Shown piece by piece: positions 42,280 through 51,143 of a stretch of DNA of 64,000 bases. Under the pieces are notes generated by a model. It was not told the origin of the DNA, made no database searches, and was given only the letters and a program-made list of their open reading frames with translations. The DNA is from Palsa-504 sp963818225. Its GTDB lineage: Bacteria; Actinomycetota; Actinomycetes; Streptosporangiales; Streptosporangiaceae. The position numbers and the translations under genes were made by a program. The DNA lies in contig CAWFRO010000010.1 in assembly GCA_963818225.1 (NCBI GenBank), positions 194,337 through 258,336 of the forward strand. Reading direction: 5' to 3'. Each line of letters starts with the position of its first letter. Within the stretch, counting starts at the first letter, position 1.

Positions 42280-44403
42280 TCATTCGCCGTCCGCCCGGAC
42301 CGCTAGTCCGTCCACGATGGTTACGCCCTTGGTGGCCTCGTGAACGATAACCGGATTCAAGTCGACCTCGGCGATGGCGCCGACCAGGGGTGGTCCCAGC
42401 GACGAGATCCGGCTGACCAGACCGCAGAAGGCGTCGACATCCCGCGCTGGGCGGCCGTTCCCGCCCTCGAGGATGGGCCAGCACCGAAGGCGGCGGAGCA
42501 ACGGCGCGACCTCGGCGACGGCCAGGGGAGCAGGGGCGATGACCACGTCATCCAGTAGTTCGGTCAGCACTCCCCCGGCGGCGACCACCACGAAGGCCCC
42601 CAGGCCCGGGTCGGTCTTCAGGCCCACCATCATCTCCACGCCGGCGGGCGCCATCCGCTCGACGAGCGCCCCCTCCACCGCTGCGTCACCGAGCGCGGCT
42701 CCGGCCGCGGCCATTATCCGTTCGTAAGCCTCCCTCAGCTCCTCCTCATCCCGCACCCCGAGCGCCACACCGCCGGCATCCGCCTTATGCGAAAGGCGGC
42801 GGGCCTGAACCTTTACCGCCAGCGGATAGCCGAGAATCCGGGCCGCCTCCACCGCCTCGTCAATTCCCTTGGCCAGGCGGCCCTCAGGTACCGGGAACCC
42901 GCCCGCGCGCAGCCAGTCTTTTACCTCGTATTCGCACAGCACGTGCGCGGGCCCGGTTCCCCGCGGCAGCGCGGACAGACCCTCCGGCGGGGACAGCGCA
43001 TTCCCGTGAGCCTGCAGCCTGGCCACGGCCTCACTGCGCTGGCACAGGGCCTTAATGCCGTTCGCGAGCCCATACGGGCTGATAAAGCACGGCAGCCGCA
43101 ATTCGCTGAACGCGTCCAGGGTCGCCGCCGAGGCAGGATGATGCGCATAAGCGAAACAGGGCTTTCCCGTCTCCTGGATCAGCTTGCTGACGGTCGTCCG
43201 GTAGTCCGCGTCGGCCAGCTGGGGCCCCACGGCGATCAAGCCGATCGCGTCGATCCGGGGGGACGCGGCCACCGCGCGAACGGCGTTGATCAGGCTGTTC
43301 ATGCCCCCGGCGGTGACATCGACAGGGTTACGGGCCGCGGCGTAGTAGGCGAGGTCGGCGAAGATGGCTTCCTGGCGGTCTGCCTCCAGCTCCGGGACCG
43401 CCAGGCCAGATGCCACACACGCCTCAGCCGTCCACACGGCCGCCCCGCCGCTGCCGGTGATGATGCCGACTCCCCGCCCGCCGATGCCGTCCCAGCAGGA
43501 GAGCGCGGCCGCCGCGTCGAGCATGTCGGGAACGTCGGTCGCCTGGTAAACCCCGTAACGCTCGAACAGCGCGCTGTACAACTCGGCCTGGCCGGCCGCG
43601 TGCGCGGTGTGCGAGACGGCCGCCGAACGCCCCGCCTCTGACTTCCCCATCTTGGCCACCACCAGGGCCTTGCCCCGGTCAAGATAACGAGGCAGGAGAC
43701 TGGCGAATCGTTCGGGCGATTGAAATCCCTCAACGAACATGACGACGACCTTGGTTCGGGGGTCGTCCAGGAAGTATTCGAGGAAGTCGGCGGTCTCGAG
43801 GTCCACTTCGTTGCCCGCGCTGACCACATAGCTGAAGCCCAGCCCGCGCGATGAGCCGTACTCAACGATTCCGAACGCAAGGCCGCCGCTCTGCGAGATG
43901 ACCGCGATGCTGCCCGGCCTCAGTGCGGAGTCAGCACCACCGCTGAACGTGACCGGTATATCGTCGTGCACATTCATGACGCCTATGCCGTTGGGGCCCG
44001 CCACCCGCACGTTATACCGCTGCGTGACCGCTTTAAGCTCCCGGGCGAAGACCTCTCCTTCCCGGCCCTGCCCCTCGAACCCGGACGTCAGAACATAAGC
44101 GGCCCGTACTCCCTTCTTACCGCACTCCTCAACGGCCGCGGGAACCAGCCTGGCCGGGACGGCAATCAGCGCCAGATCGACCTGGCCCGGGATGGCTGTG
44201 ACATCCTTATAGGCAGGAAACCCGCCGACTGTCTCGCGGTTAGGATTAACGACATAGATCTGGCCGGAGTAACCGTGCCGCTGGAGAATCCCGAGCGGCC
44301 GGCCGGAGATGGCGTTCGCATCACCCGAGGCACCGATAATGGCGATAGATTCCGGGTGGAAAAGCTTGTGCACGGCCTCTCGAGTGCTCTGCTCCACACC
44401 CAC
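42280..44403 (-). CDS. ADP-forming acyl-CoA synthetase (acetyl-CoA synthetase, NDP-forming family)
   Basis: 707-residue fused alpha-beta acyl-CoA synthetase. It has an N-terminal CoA-binding Rossmann domain (FHPESIAIIGASGDANAISG), a succinyl-CoA-ligase-like domain (SIAVISQSGGLAFGIVEYGS, SAGNEVDLETADFLEYF) carrying the expected phospho-histidine in AAVSHTAHAAGQ, and a C-terminal ATP-grasp domain (YEVKDWLRAGGFPVPEGRLA, YPLAVKVQARRLSHKADAGG, AEVDLNPVIV). It would make an acyl-CoA from acid, CoA and ATP (or the reverse), giving the region an activation step besides the CoA transferases. The acid is unknown. The start follows an AGGAGGTGGG leader. Confidence 0.9.
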   Translation of the reverse strand: MGVEQSTREAVHKLFHPESIAIIGASGDANAISGRPLGILQRHGYSGQIYVVNPNRETVGGFPAYKDVTAIPGQVDLALIAVPARLVPAAVEECGKKGVRAAYVLTSGFEGQGREGEVFARELKAVTQRYNVRVAGPNGIGVMNVHDDIPVTFSGGADSALRPGSIAVISQSGGLAFGIVEYGSSRGLGFSYVVSAGNEVDLETADFLEYFLDDPRTKVVVMFVEGFQSPERFASLLPRYLDRGKALVVAKMGKSEAGRSAAVSHTAHAAGQAELYSALFERYGVYQATDVPDMLDAAAALSCWDGIGGRGVGIITGSGGAAVWTAEACVASGLAVPELEADRQEAIFADLAYYAAARNPVDVTAGGMNSLINAVRAVAASPRIDAIGLIAVGPQLADADYRTTVSKLIQETGKPCFAYAHHPASAATLDAFSELRLPCFISPYGLANGIKALCQRSEAVARLQAHGNALSPPEGLSALPRGTGPAHVLCEYEVKDWLRAGGFPVPEGRLAKGIDEAVEAARILGYPLAVKVQARRLSHKADAGGVALGVRDEEELREAYERIMAAAGAALGDAAVEGALVERMAPAGVEMMVGLKTDPGLGAFVVVAAGGVLTELLDDVVIAPAPLAVAEVAPLLRRLRCWPILEGGNGRPARDVDAFCGLVSRISSLGPPLVGAIAEVDLNPVIVHEATKGVTIVDGLAVRADGE

Positions 44404-44450
44404 CTCCTTAGCAGTGGCCGGGGTCTGCGTGCTGCGGATCGCCGGCCCGG

Positions 44451-45738
44451 TCAGCGGCCAGCGGCCGGGCCGTTGGGGACGTCCCGGTAGGCGATGTCCT
44501 TGTCACCGGCTGCCTCGCGCGGCATGCCGAGCACCCGCTCGCTGATGACGTTGCGGGCCATCTCGGTCGTGCCGCCGCCGATCTGGCCGGCCTGGCGCGT
44601 GAGGAACTCCAGGCCGTGGCGGCCCAGGGTCTCGTCGGCCTCGTCCCAGGCCACGGCGGCTCCGCCGGCCAGCTCGAAGGCCACGGTGGCCTGCCGGGTG
44701 CCGTTCACGCCGCGCTGCAGCCGGATCAAGGCGGCGGCCTGGTCGTTCAGGTGGCCGGTACGGATGCCCTGGACAATCCGCGGCGCGGTCTGGCCGGCCA
44801 CGAGCGAGGCGGCCCGCACCTCCCCGATCAGGTCCCTGGCCAGCGGGTCGTGGATGCGCCCGGACCGGCGGGCCAGGCGGATGAGGTCAGCCGGGCCCAG
44901 CGTGCCCCTCATTCCGCCGCCGGTCGCCCACCAGGTGACGTACGGCGAGGACTCCCGGCTCCGCTCATAGAACATCCAGCGGGTCCCGACGCTCCAGCCA
45001 TCGTCCACCGCCCCGATGCGGCAGGCATCGGGGAGGCGCGCGTCGGTGAAGAATTCCTGGCAGAACTCGCCGGGCCCGTTCGGCATCTCGATACGGTGCA
45101 CCTCGATGCCGGGCCACCGGATCGGGACCATGAAGACAGTAAGACCGCGGTGCTTCTCGACGTCCCAGTTGGTCCGGGTGAGACACAGCCCCCAGTCCCG
45201 CCACCACGCGAAGGAACTCCAGATCTTCGAGCCGTTCAGCACCCACTCGTCCCCGTCGCGCACGGCGGTGGTCCGGGCGCCGGCCGCGTCGGACCCGCCG
45301 GTGGGCTCGGAAAGGAACGTCGCGAACAGCTCCTCGCCCTTCAGGATCGCGGGAATGTGCTGGAGCTTCTGTTCCTCGGTACCGAAGTCCAGGATGACCG
45401 CCATGGAAGGGGAGAAGTTGGCGATCTGGATCATGTACGGGTAGTCGTAGCCGACGATTTCCTCGTTGAACGCCTGCGCGTGCGCCGGGGTCAGGCCCGG
45501 CCCCGCCGTACTTCTGGGGCACGATGAGGCCGGCGAAACCGGCGTCGAACAGCAGCCGCTGGACGGCGCGCTGGCGGGCCACCTCGGCGAGGTGTTCCTC
45601 ATCGGTCCGGAACTCGGCGACCTCGCCCGGGTGCTGATCGACGGCCTTGAGGTTCTCCCTGATCCAGGCCCGGGCCCGGGCCCGGAAGCTCGCCACGCCC
45701 TCAACCCCGGGAAGGGCGTCGTCAGCGACGGTCGTCAT
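44451..45738 (-). pseudogene. Acyl-CoA dehydrogenase (large partner), one frameshift
   Basis: About 428-residue acyl-CoA dehydrogenase. TTVADDALPGVEGVASFRAR and DAGFAGLIVPQKYGG are read in one frame. At a GGGG run (plus strand CCCC 45501-45504) the frame changes and continues GLTPAHAQAFNEEIVGYDYP, LFATFLSEPTGGSDAAGART, WVLNGSKIWSSFAWWRDWGL and EMARNVISERVLGMPRE. One fewer G restores a full protein. The C-terminal signature matches FadE-type partners, and the gene overlaps the preceding small dehydrogenase gene (45722-46894) by 17 bases. The two are therefore a translationally linked heteromeric pair, the second such pair in the region. Confidence 0.82.
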
Positions 45739-46894
45739 CCGCGGTTTCCTCCTCGACTTGCGCCTCGACTTGCGCCTCGAGCGCGGCGGTGAGCCGCTCC
45801 CGGTGCTCGGCCACGCTGCCGTACAGGCGGGAGCCCAGGGTCGCCCGGCGCAGGTACAGGTGCATGTCGTGCTCGAAGGTGACACCGATGCCGCCGTGCA
45901 TCTGCACGCAGTCCTGGATCAGCTCGATGCCGTAGTGGCCGACGTAGGCCTTGCCCGCCGACAGCAGCTCCCAGGCGTCCGGCGCGCCCTGCGCGACCGC
46001 CCGCACCGCGCCGTCGGCGATGGCGTGGCTCGCCTCCAGCCACATCTTCATGTCGGCGAAGCGGTGCTTGAGCTCCTGGTAAGAAGCGAGCGGCCGGCCG
46101 AAGGAGTAGCGGTCGAACGCCCATTGCACGGTGATCTCGAAGGCCCGGTCCATCGCCCCGACCATCTCGGCCAGCGTCAGGGCCACCGCCACCCGCAGCT
46201 GCCAGTCGACGTCTGATCCGGCCCCGCCCGCCTCGCCGACCACCGCGGAGGCGGGCAGCTCGACATCGTCAAAGCGGACGGCAGCGAACCGGCGGGTCAG
46301 GTCGATCGACTGCATCGCGGTCACGGTCACGCCGGGGGCGTCGGCGGGAACCAGGAGCTGGGTCAGCCCGCCACCGGAACGCGCCGTGACCAGGAACTGC
46401 GCGGCCTGCGCGCCCGCCTCCACCGGAGCCTTCACCCCAGAGAGCCGAACGCCGGCCGAGATGGTTGCCTGCGTCGTTACCGAACCGAGCGCGTCGTTCG
46501 GCCGGGGCTCCGCGAAGCACCACGTGCCCACCAGCTCACCGGCCAGCAGGCCGGGAAGTATCGCGGCCCGCTGCTCCGGGCTGCCGCTGCGCGACAAGGC
46601 TCCGGCCACGATGTTTGTGCTGGCCAGCGGTCCGGGGGCGGCGTGCCGGCCGAACTCGTAGGCCACGATGGCGAGGTCTTCGAGCGGGCGGGCGGAGATG
46701 GCGCCCCCGCCGTCCTGCTCGCTGACCAGCAGGGCGGTCCAGCCGAGTCCGGCCCCCCGGCGCCAGTAGTCCGGCGGGAACCCGGCCGGATCGTGACGCA
46801 GCGCCCGCAGGCCGGCCACGGGCATGTGCTCGCCGAGGAACTTGCGCGTCGTGTCCCCGAATATCTCCTGCTCGGCGGAGAGCTGTAGTTCCAC
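45722..46894 (-). CDS. Acyl-CoA dehydrogenase (small partner)
   Basis: 390-residue acyl-CoA dehydrogenase-fold protein: ELQLSAEQEIFGDTTRKFLG, then LGWTALLVSEQDGGGAIS, TGTWCF-like GELVGTWCFAEPRPNDALG, RFAAVRFDDVELPASAVVGE, RYSFGRPLASYQELKHRFAD and VQMHGGIGVTFEHDMHLYLR. The C-terminus has a tandem duplication (AALEAQVEAQVEEE). It is the partner of the dehydrogenase at 44451, whose start it overlaps. Family knowledge: in such pairs one subunit carries the catalytic base and both shape the FAD site. It follows the DUF35 gene by 11 bases, so it belongs to the thiolase/DUF35 transcript. Confidence 0.9.
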   Translation of the reverse strand: MELQLSAEQEIFGDTTRKFLGEHMPVAGLRALRHDPAGFPPDYWRRGAGLGWTALLVSEQDGGGAISARPLEDLAIVAYEFGRHAAPGPLASTNIVAGALSRSGSPEQRAAILPGLLAGELVGTWCFAEPRPNDALGSVTTQATISAGVRLSGVKAPVEAGAQAAQFLVTARSGGGLTQLLVPADAPGVTVTAMQSIDLTRRFAAVRFDDVELPASAVVGEAGGAGSDVDWQLRVAVALTLAEMVGAMDRAFEITVQWAFDRYSFGRPLASYQELKHRFADMKMWLEASHAIADGAVRAVAQGAPDAWELLSAGKAYVGHYGIELIQDCVQMHGGIGVTFEHDMHLYLRRATLGSRLYGSVAEHRERLTAALEAQVEAQVEEETADDDRR

Positions 46895-46905
46895 CAGCTA
46901 TAACT

Positions 46906-47343
46906 TCACCTCTCGGCGCCGGCCGCGGGCTCGAATTCCATCAGGGTCCACTCGGGGGTGACCTCCTCGTAGGTGATCTGCACCGGCGCGCCGATGCGGA
47001 CGTCCTCCGGTGCCACGCCGTTGAGCTTGCCGATCATCCGGAAGCCCTCGTCCATCGTCACGTGGGCCAGGGTGTACGGCGCATCCTCGGCGTATGCGGG
47101 CGTGGGGGCGCGGCGCACCACGGTGTAGGTGTAGATCTCGCCGTGGCCGCTGATCGGGGTCCAGGTGAGCCGGTCGCTGTGGCAGTGGTTGCAGATGTCC
47201 TTGGGGATGTACAGGTAGGCATGACAGTTGTCGCACCGCTGCACCTGCACCGCCCGGGCCTTCAGCGACTCCCAGAACGGCATCTGCGCGGGCGGGATGC
47301 CCTCGGGCAGGAACTTCTCGTAATCCGCCGCCGCTGTCGTCAT
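46906..47343 (-). CDS. DUF35 OB-fold protein with zinc ribbon (thiolase partner)
   Basis: 145-residue protein with a rubredoxin-like zinc ribbon (CDNCHAYLYIPKDICNHCHS, CxxC...CxxC near residues 36-57) followed by an OB-fold acyl-CoA-binding domain (HGEIYTYTVVRRAPTPAYAE, GKLNGVAPEDVRIGAPVQIT). DUF35 proteins form tight complexes with thiolase-like Ltp enzymes, for example in the Ltp2-ChsH2 retro-aldolase that removes the steroid side chain. The ATG shares one base with the stop of the thiolase-like gene upstream (TGATG), strong evidence that the two products work as one complex. Confidence 0.92.
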   Translation of the reverse strand: MTTAAADYEKFLPEGIPPAQMPFWESLKARAVQVQRCDNCHAYLYIPKDICNHCHSDRLTWTPISGHGEIYTYTVVRRAPTPAYAEDAPYTLAHVTMDEGFRMIGKLNGVAPEDVRIGAPVQITYEEVTPEWTLMEFEPAAGAER

Positions 47344-48527
47344 CAGACCCTCCCGAGGATCGCTGAGCAGAACGCCTGGTCCGCGCCGCCGACACCGTTG
47401 AGGAACGCCAGCTTGGCGTCTTGTACCTGGCGGCCGCCCGCGGTACCGCGGAGCTGGTCGACCAGCTCGATCAGGGTGAAGATCCCGCACGAGCCGGCGT
47501 GGCTGAAGGACAGGAAGCCGCCGGAGGTGTTGGTCGGCAGCCGGCCGGTCAAGCTGGTGCCGCCCTTGTCCACGAACGCGCCGCCCTCACCCTTCTTGCA
47601 GAACCCGGCGTCTTCCAGGCCGGTGACGACGCTGATGGTGAAGTGGTCGGAGATCCCGGCCACGTCGATGTCCTCCCGGTTCACCCCCGCCATGCCGAAC
47701 GCGGTGTCCGCCGCCACCTTGGCCGCCGGGAACTCGGTCAGGCTCTCCACCGCGTTCGGGTCGATGTGGCTGTGCCCCTCGCCGTAACCCAGCAGCACCA
47801 CCGGGGCGTGCCGGCCGGCGGCGCGCACGCGGTCCGCGGACGTCACGATGATGGCGCCGCCGCCCTGGTTGACCGAGCAGCAGTCCAGCAGGTGCAGCGG
47901 ATCGGCGATCGGCCGGGACGTGATCACGTCCTCGACGGTGATGTCGCCCCGGTGCCCGTGCACCGACAGGGGGTGCAGGGTGGAGCCGTGCCGCTGCGCC
48001 ACCGCGACCTCGGCCAGCTGCTCGGGCGTCGTGCCGTACTCGTGCATATGCCGCATGGCCAGGGTGGCGTAGTCCGAGATCCGGGTCGTGCCGTACACGT
48101 ACTCATAGGGCCCGGACAGCTTGGCCATGGCCGCGACCGCCGCGTCCCGGCTGGCGCTGGCGTAGCCCTCGCCCCGGCCCGCCACGGCATTGCCGATCAC
48201 GACCACCTCGGCCAGCCCGTGCGAGACGGCGTAGGCGGCCAGGTTGAGCCCGGCCGCGGTGGACGCCGCGCCCACGTTGCTGTTGGCGTAGAACCGGATC
48301 GGGTGGCCGAGCAGCTCGGCCACCCCGGCCGCGGGCATCCCGTCGCGCAGCCCGACACCGTTCGGCCCGGCCCCGATGAGCCCGTCGATGTCGCCTAGGT
48401 CCAGGCCGGCGTCGGCGCATGCGCCGCGGACCGATTCCCACCAGACGGCGGGCTGCGTCTGCTCGCTCAGGTCTCCCTGTTTCGTTTGGTAGACCCCGGC
48501 GACGGCTGCATCAGACAGTTTTCCCAT
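47343..48527 (-). CDS. Thiolase-fold lipid-transfer protein (Ltp2/SCP-x-like)
   Basis: 394-residue thiolase-superfamily protein: LSDAAVAGVYQTKQGDL, DIDGLIGAGPNGVGLRD, HPIRFYANSNVGAASTAAGL, HHH-free AEVAVAQRHGSTLHPLSVHG, VAGISDHFTISVVTGLEDAG and LPTNTSGGFLSFSHAGSCGI. The usual nucleophilic cysteine region is replaced by NSNVGAASTA, as in Ltp-type aldolases rather than true thiolases. With the coupled DUF35 gene it probably makes a retro-aldolase or thiolytic complex that splits the hydroxyacyl-CoA made by the dehydrogenase and hydratase steps. The ATG at 48527 has GGGAGG six bases upstream. Confidence 0.88.
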   Translation of the reverse strand: MGKLSDAAVAGVYQTKQGDLSEQTQPAVWWESVRGACADAGLDLGDIDGLIGAGPNGVGLRDGMPAAGVAELLGHPIRFYANSNVGAASTAAGLNLAAYAVSHGLAEVVVIGNAVAGRGEGYASASRDAAVAAMAKLSGPYEYVYGTTRISDYATLAMRHMHEYGTTPEQLAEVAVAQRHGSTLHPLSVHGHRGDITVEDVITSRPIADPLHLLDCCSVNQGGGAIIVTSADRVRAAGRHAPVVLLGYGEGHSHIDPNAVESLTEFPAAKVAADTAFGMAGVNREDIDVAGISDHFTISVVTGLEDAGFCKKGEGGAFVDKGGTSLTGRLPTNTSGGFLSFSHAGSCGIFTLIELVDQLRGTAGGRQVQDAKLAFLNGVGGADQAFCSAILGRV

Positions 48528-49002
48528 TGACGGCCTCCCGGTAGGCAAAATGAGTCAATGTCGCACTTTCGAATCCTGCTCCCCGGTCTTGCCGCCGTCA
48601 AGGGCTCCGGCCCGGTCATGAGTACGGTCGCTTGCGGCGCGGAAGACACCCCTGGTATCGCGTGGTATCGCGGATCTGGCGGGCCACGATGAGCTCCACG
48701 TTGGGCAGCCACCCGATGGGCCGCGGCGATTCCGCGAGCCTGCCGCTGCCGGCATTTGCCCGCTCTCTGCCGCTTTGCCGCTTTCGCTGCTTTCGCTGCT
48801 TTCGCGGCCGGCGTGTCACAGGGTTCCTCGTTATCGTGGATCGTTACTGTCCGCGGGCGGGCGGTAACGATCCACGATAACGCCGCACCGGGCGCGTGCC
48901 CTGGTGTGGCGGGGCGGTGGCGGGCGGGGCTGGCACCGGGAGTCAGCGGGAGTCACGGGAGTCACACGTCGGCGGATGCGATCGGGGCGGCGATCGTCGG
49001 CG
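48528..49002. other. 475-base gap with a long perfect inverted repeat
   Basis: It separates the TetR gene at 49003 from the Ltp-like operon. It contains a 19-base perfect inverted repeat (described separately) and a stretch of short direct repeats of GCTTTCGCT near 48766-48800. The right part is very GC-rich. The left 70 bases, AT-richer, probably hold the operon promoter. No supported open frame. Confidence 0.45.
48829..48882. repeat. 19-base perfect inverted repeat
   Basis: CGTTATCGTGGATCGTTAC at 48829-48847 is matched exactly in reverse complement at 48864-48882, with a 16-base GC-rich loop. It lies downstream of the TetR gene and upstream of the Ltp-like operon on the minus strand, so it could be a terminator, an operator pair or a dispersed palindromic element. 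The unusual length and perfection for this genome argue for function or recent origin. Confidence 0.7.
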
Positions 49003-49695
49003 CTATCGAGCACGGCCGCCAGGGCGTGACCGGGCCGGGGTGGGTGCTGCTGCCGGCCCGGCTGGAGCTGGGCTTCCTGCGGCCCGGCTGGGCACTGGAG
49101 CTGGCTGGCCTGACCAGGCCGACAAGACGGGCTCGATCTTGGCCAGGGCGTCGCCGAGCAGGCCGGCCAGGGACTGGGTGCCGCCGATGCGAGCCCAGTA
49201 GAACAGGGTTTCCGACTCGGCCGCCAGGGCGATCGCGATGGCCAGCCGCAGCCCGTAATCGTCCGCGCTGGTCCCCGCCCGCGGCGCGAGCATGCTGGCC
49301 AGCACGTCGGCCAGCGCGTGCCTGCTGGCCCAGCGGCGAGCCTGCAGGGCGGGCACCTCGGAAACCAGGCGCAGCCGTACGAGGACGGCGTCCCGGTCGC
49401 TTTCGAGCTCCGCCGCCGTCCACTCGAACAGTGCTCTGACCGTGTCGAAAACGGACTCGCGGCCGGGGCTGCCCGCGAGTACCTCCTCGACGAAGTCTTC
49501 GCGGTCACCATCGTTGATGACCACGTCTTCCTTGTCGCGGTAGTAACGGTAGAAGGTCGCCGTGGAGATCTCCGCGTCGGCGGCGATCTGCTCGACAGTC
49601 GTGGCTTCGTAACCTTGGTCGCGGAACAGGCGCATCGCAGCGAGCCGGACGGCCTGCCGCGTCCTGGTCTTCTTTAGCTCACGCAACCCCGTCAC
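49003..49695 (-). CDS. TetR-family regulator (paralogue 1)
   Basis: 230-residue TetR/AcrR repressor. The helix-turn-helix covers residues 8-55 (RQAVRLAAMRLFRDQGYEAT, TVEQIAADAEISTATFYRYY, DKEDVV), followed by an all-helical ligand domain (ARRWASRHALADVLASMLAP, GLRLAIAIALAAESETLFYW). The helix-turn-helix is almost identical to that of the regulator at 51439, so both probably bind the same operator. The last 35 residues are a proline/alanine-rich tail missing from the paralogue, perhaps due to loss of the original stop. GTG start at 49695. It lies between the two thiolase-like genes and is likely to control them by acyl-CoA ligand binding. Confidence 0.92.
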   Translation of the reverse strand: MTGLRELKKTRTRQAVRLAAMRLFRDQGYEATTVEQIAADAEISTATFYRYYRDKEDVVINDGDREDFVEEVLAGSPGRESVFDTVRALFEWTAAELESDRDAVLVRLRLVSEVPALQARRWASRHALADVLASMLAPRAGTSADDYGLRLAIAIALAAESETLFYWARIGGTQSLAGLLGDALAKIEPVLSAWSGQPAPVPSRAAGSPAPAGPAAAPTPARSRPGGRAR

Positions 49696-49808
49696 AAGTC
49701 ACTGTAACTTTCAGGAATGGCTTCCAGCGCCGTTCACAGGCCGGAGGCCGGGTGAGGGATAACCGCCGCTCCAGTTGCTGGTAAGACCAACCGGGCGGCC
49801 CGGCGTGG

Positions 49809-51143
49809 TTAGACCTGGTTGCTGAACACGGCGAACATGTTGTTCCAGACCATGGGGCCGCCGCAGAATCCGACGTGGACGTCCTTCTTTATCTGGCGCT
49901 CCCCGGCCCGGCCCTGGATCTGCTGGATGGTGTCGGTCCACATCCAGAAGCGGGTCCGGCCGCTGCCGATGTTCCCGCCGCTGGGCGAGATCGGCGTCGG
50001 CCCGTTGATGCTGATGTCCTGGCTGCCGAAGAAGTCCAGCGCCTCCCCTTCTTTGATGCCGGCGTACCCGAAGCCCTCGACCCAGAAGACATGGAACAAG
50101 CTGAACCCGTCGTAGGCGTTCTCGAAATCCATGTCCGCGGCCGAGACACCCGCGGACTCATACACCCGCCGGGCCGTGGCCGCCGCCCACTGCTGGGCCT
50201 CTTCCAGCGTGTCGGTGATGCCCCGCGGCTTGAAAGAAGCGCCGGCGTGGCCCAGCACGTACGCCGGGGGCTGGCGCATGTCCCGCGCCCGCTCGGCCGT
50301 GGTGAACAGGTACGCCGCCGCGGTGTGGATCGGGATGTCGTTGTCGTACAGGTTGGCCGGCTCGGCAACCCACCGGGACTCGTTGTACTCCTCGGCCGTG
50401 AGTGGCGCCGGCCGGTGCTGATACCAGTAGCCTTCCGGGAACTTCAGCCCGTTCGACCGGGAGTTGGTCACGAACGGGGCCATCATGTCGTGGGTCTTGC
50501 CGTACTTGTACAGGTACCGCTGGAACTCCACCGCGGTGCTGTACACCGGCGGACCCGCGAACATGCCGAACGCGCTGTGCTTGCCCGGCCCGGACACGGT
50601 GTCCTGCGCGTTGGCCCCGCGTGCGCCGTACCGGCCGGGGATGTTGTGCCAGCCTTTGATGGACAGCACCACCTGGCCCATGCCGCGGCCCACCGCCTCG
50701 GCCGCCGCAGCCGCGGCATTCGACATGCACCCCGGAGCGGCCATCACGAACTTCAGGCCGGTCAGCTCGGGCATGTTCTTCACCAGCCATTCCGCGCTCA
50801 GCTGGATCAGCCCGTCAAACGGGTCGGAGGTGTTCTGGAACGCGGCCAGGAAGTCCGACGGAACCGGCTCGTCCTCCGGCCAGAACGCGCCGGTGGTGGT
50901 CCCTGGGTCGAACACCAGCCCCTCCACCTCGGCGGGGTTGACGCCCGCGTCCTCGATGGCGTTGCGGATGGCCAGGATGGTCCACGCGCCGATGCTCTTT
51001 TGCGGGTCGCCGTCCCAGCGCCGCAGCGTCGGTGAATGCCCGACGCCGACGGCGGCGACCTGGCCCCGGTGGGGCCACACGCCAGGATTGTCGGTCATCC
51101 GGAACAACCCGGCAGCAGAGGGGTAAATCGTCGGGGCCGTCAT
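49809..51143 (-). CDS. Thiolase-family protein (lipid-transfer-like)
   Basis: 444-residue thiolase-superfamily protein: VAAVGVGHSPTLRRWDGDPQ, AIEDAGVNPAEVEGLVFDPG, GLKFVMAAPGCMSNAAAAAA, FVTNSRSNGLKFPEGYWYQH, DMDFENAYDGFSLFHVFWVE and SPSGGNIGSGRTRFWMWTD. The cysteine in APGCMSNAA is at about the thiolase nucleophile position, unlike the Ltp-like gene at 47343, so thiolytic activity is possible here. It belongs to a different branch from that gene. No DUF35 gene is next to it. TetR paralogues lie on both sides. Confidence 0.85.
   Translation of the reverse strand: MTAPTIYPSAAGLFRMTDNPGVWPHRGQVAAVGVGHSPTLRRWDGDPQKSIGAWTILAIRNAIEDAGVNPAEVEGLVFDPGTTTGAFWPEDEPVPSDFLAAFQNTSDPFDGLIQLSAEWLVKNMPELTGLKFVMAAPGCMSNAAAAAAEAVGRGMGQVVLSIKGWHNIPGRYGARGANAQDTVSGPGKHSAFGMFAGPPVYSTAVEFQRYLYKYGKTHDMMAPFVTNSRSNGLKFPEGYWYQHRPAPLTAEEYNESRWVAEPANLYDNDIPIHTAAAYLFTTAERARDMRQPPAYVLGHAGASFKPRGITDTLEEAQQWAAATARRVYESAGVSAADMDFENAYDGFSLFHVFWVEGFGYAGIKEGEALDFFGSQDISINGPTPISPSGGNIGSGRTRFWMWTDTIQQIQGRAGERQIKKDVHVGFCGGPMVWNNMFAVFSNQV

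Noticed and set aside
48756..48810. Short GCTTTCGCT direct repeats as a CRISPR-like array
   Set aside because: The units are about nine bases, adjacent and without unique spacers; simple slippage repeats.
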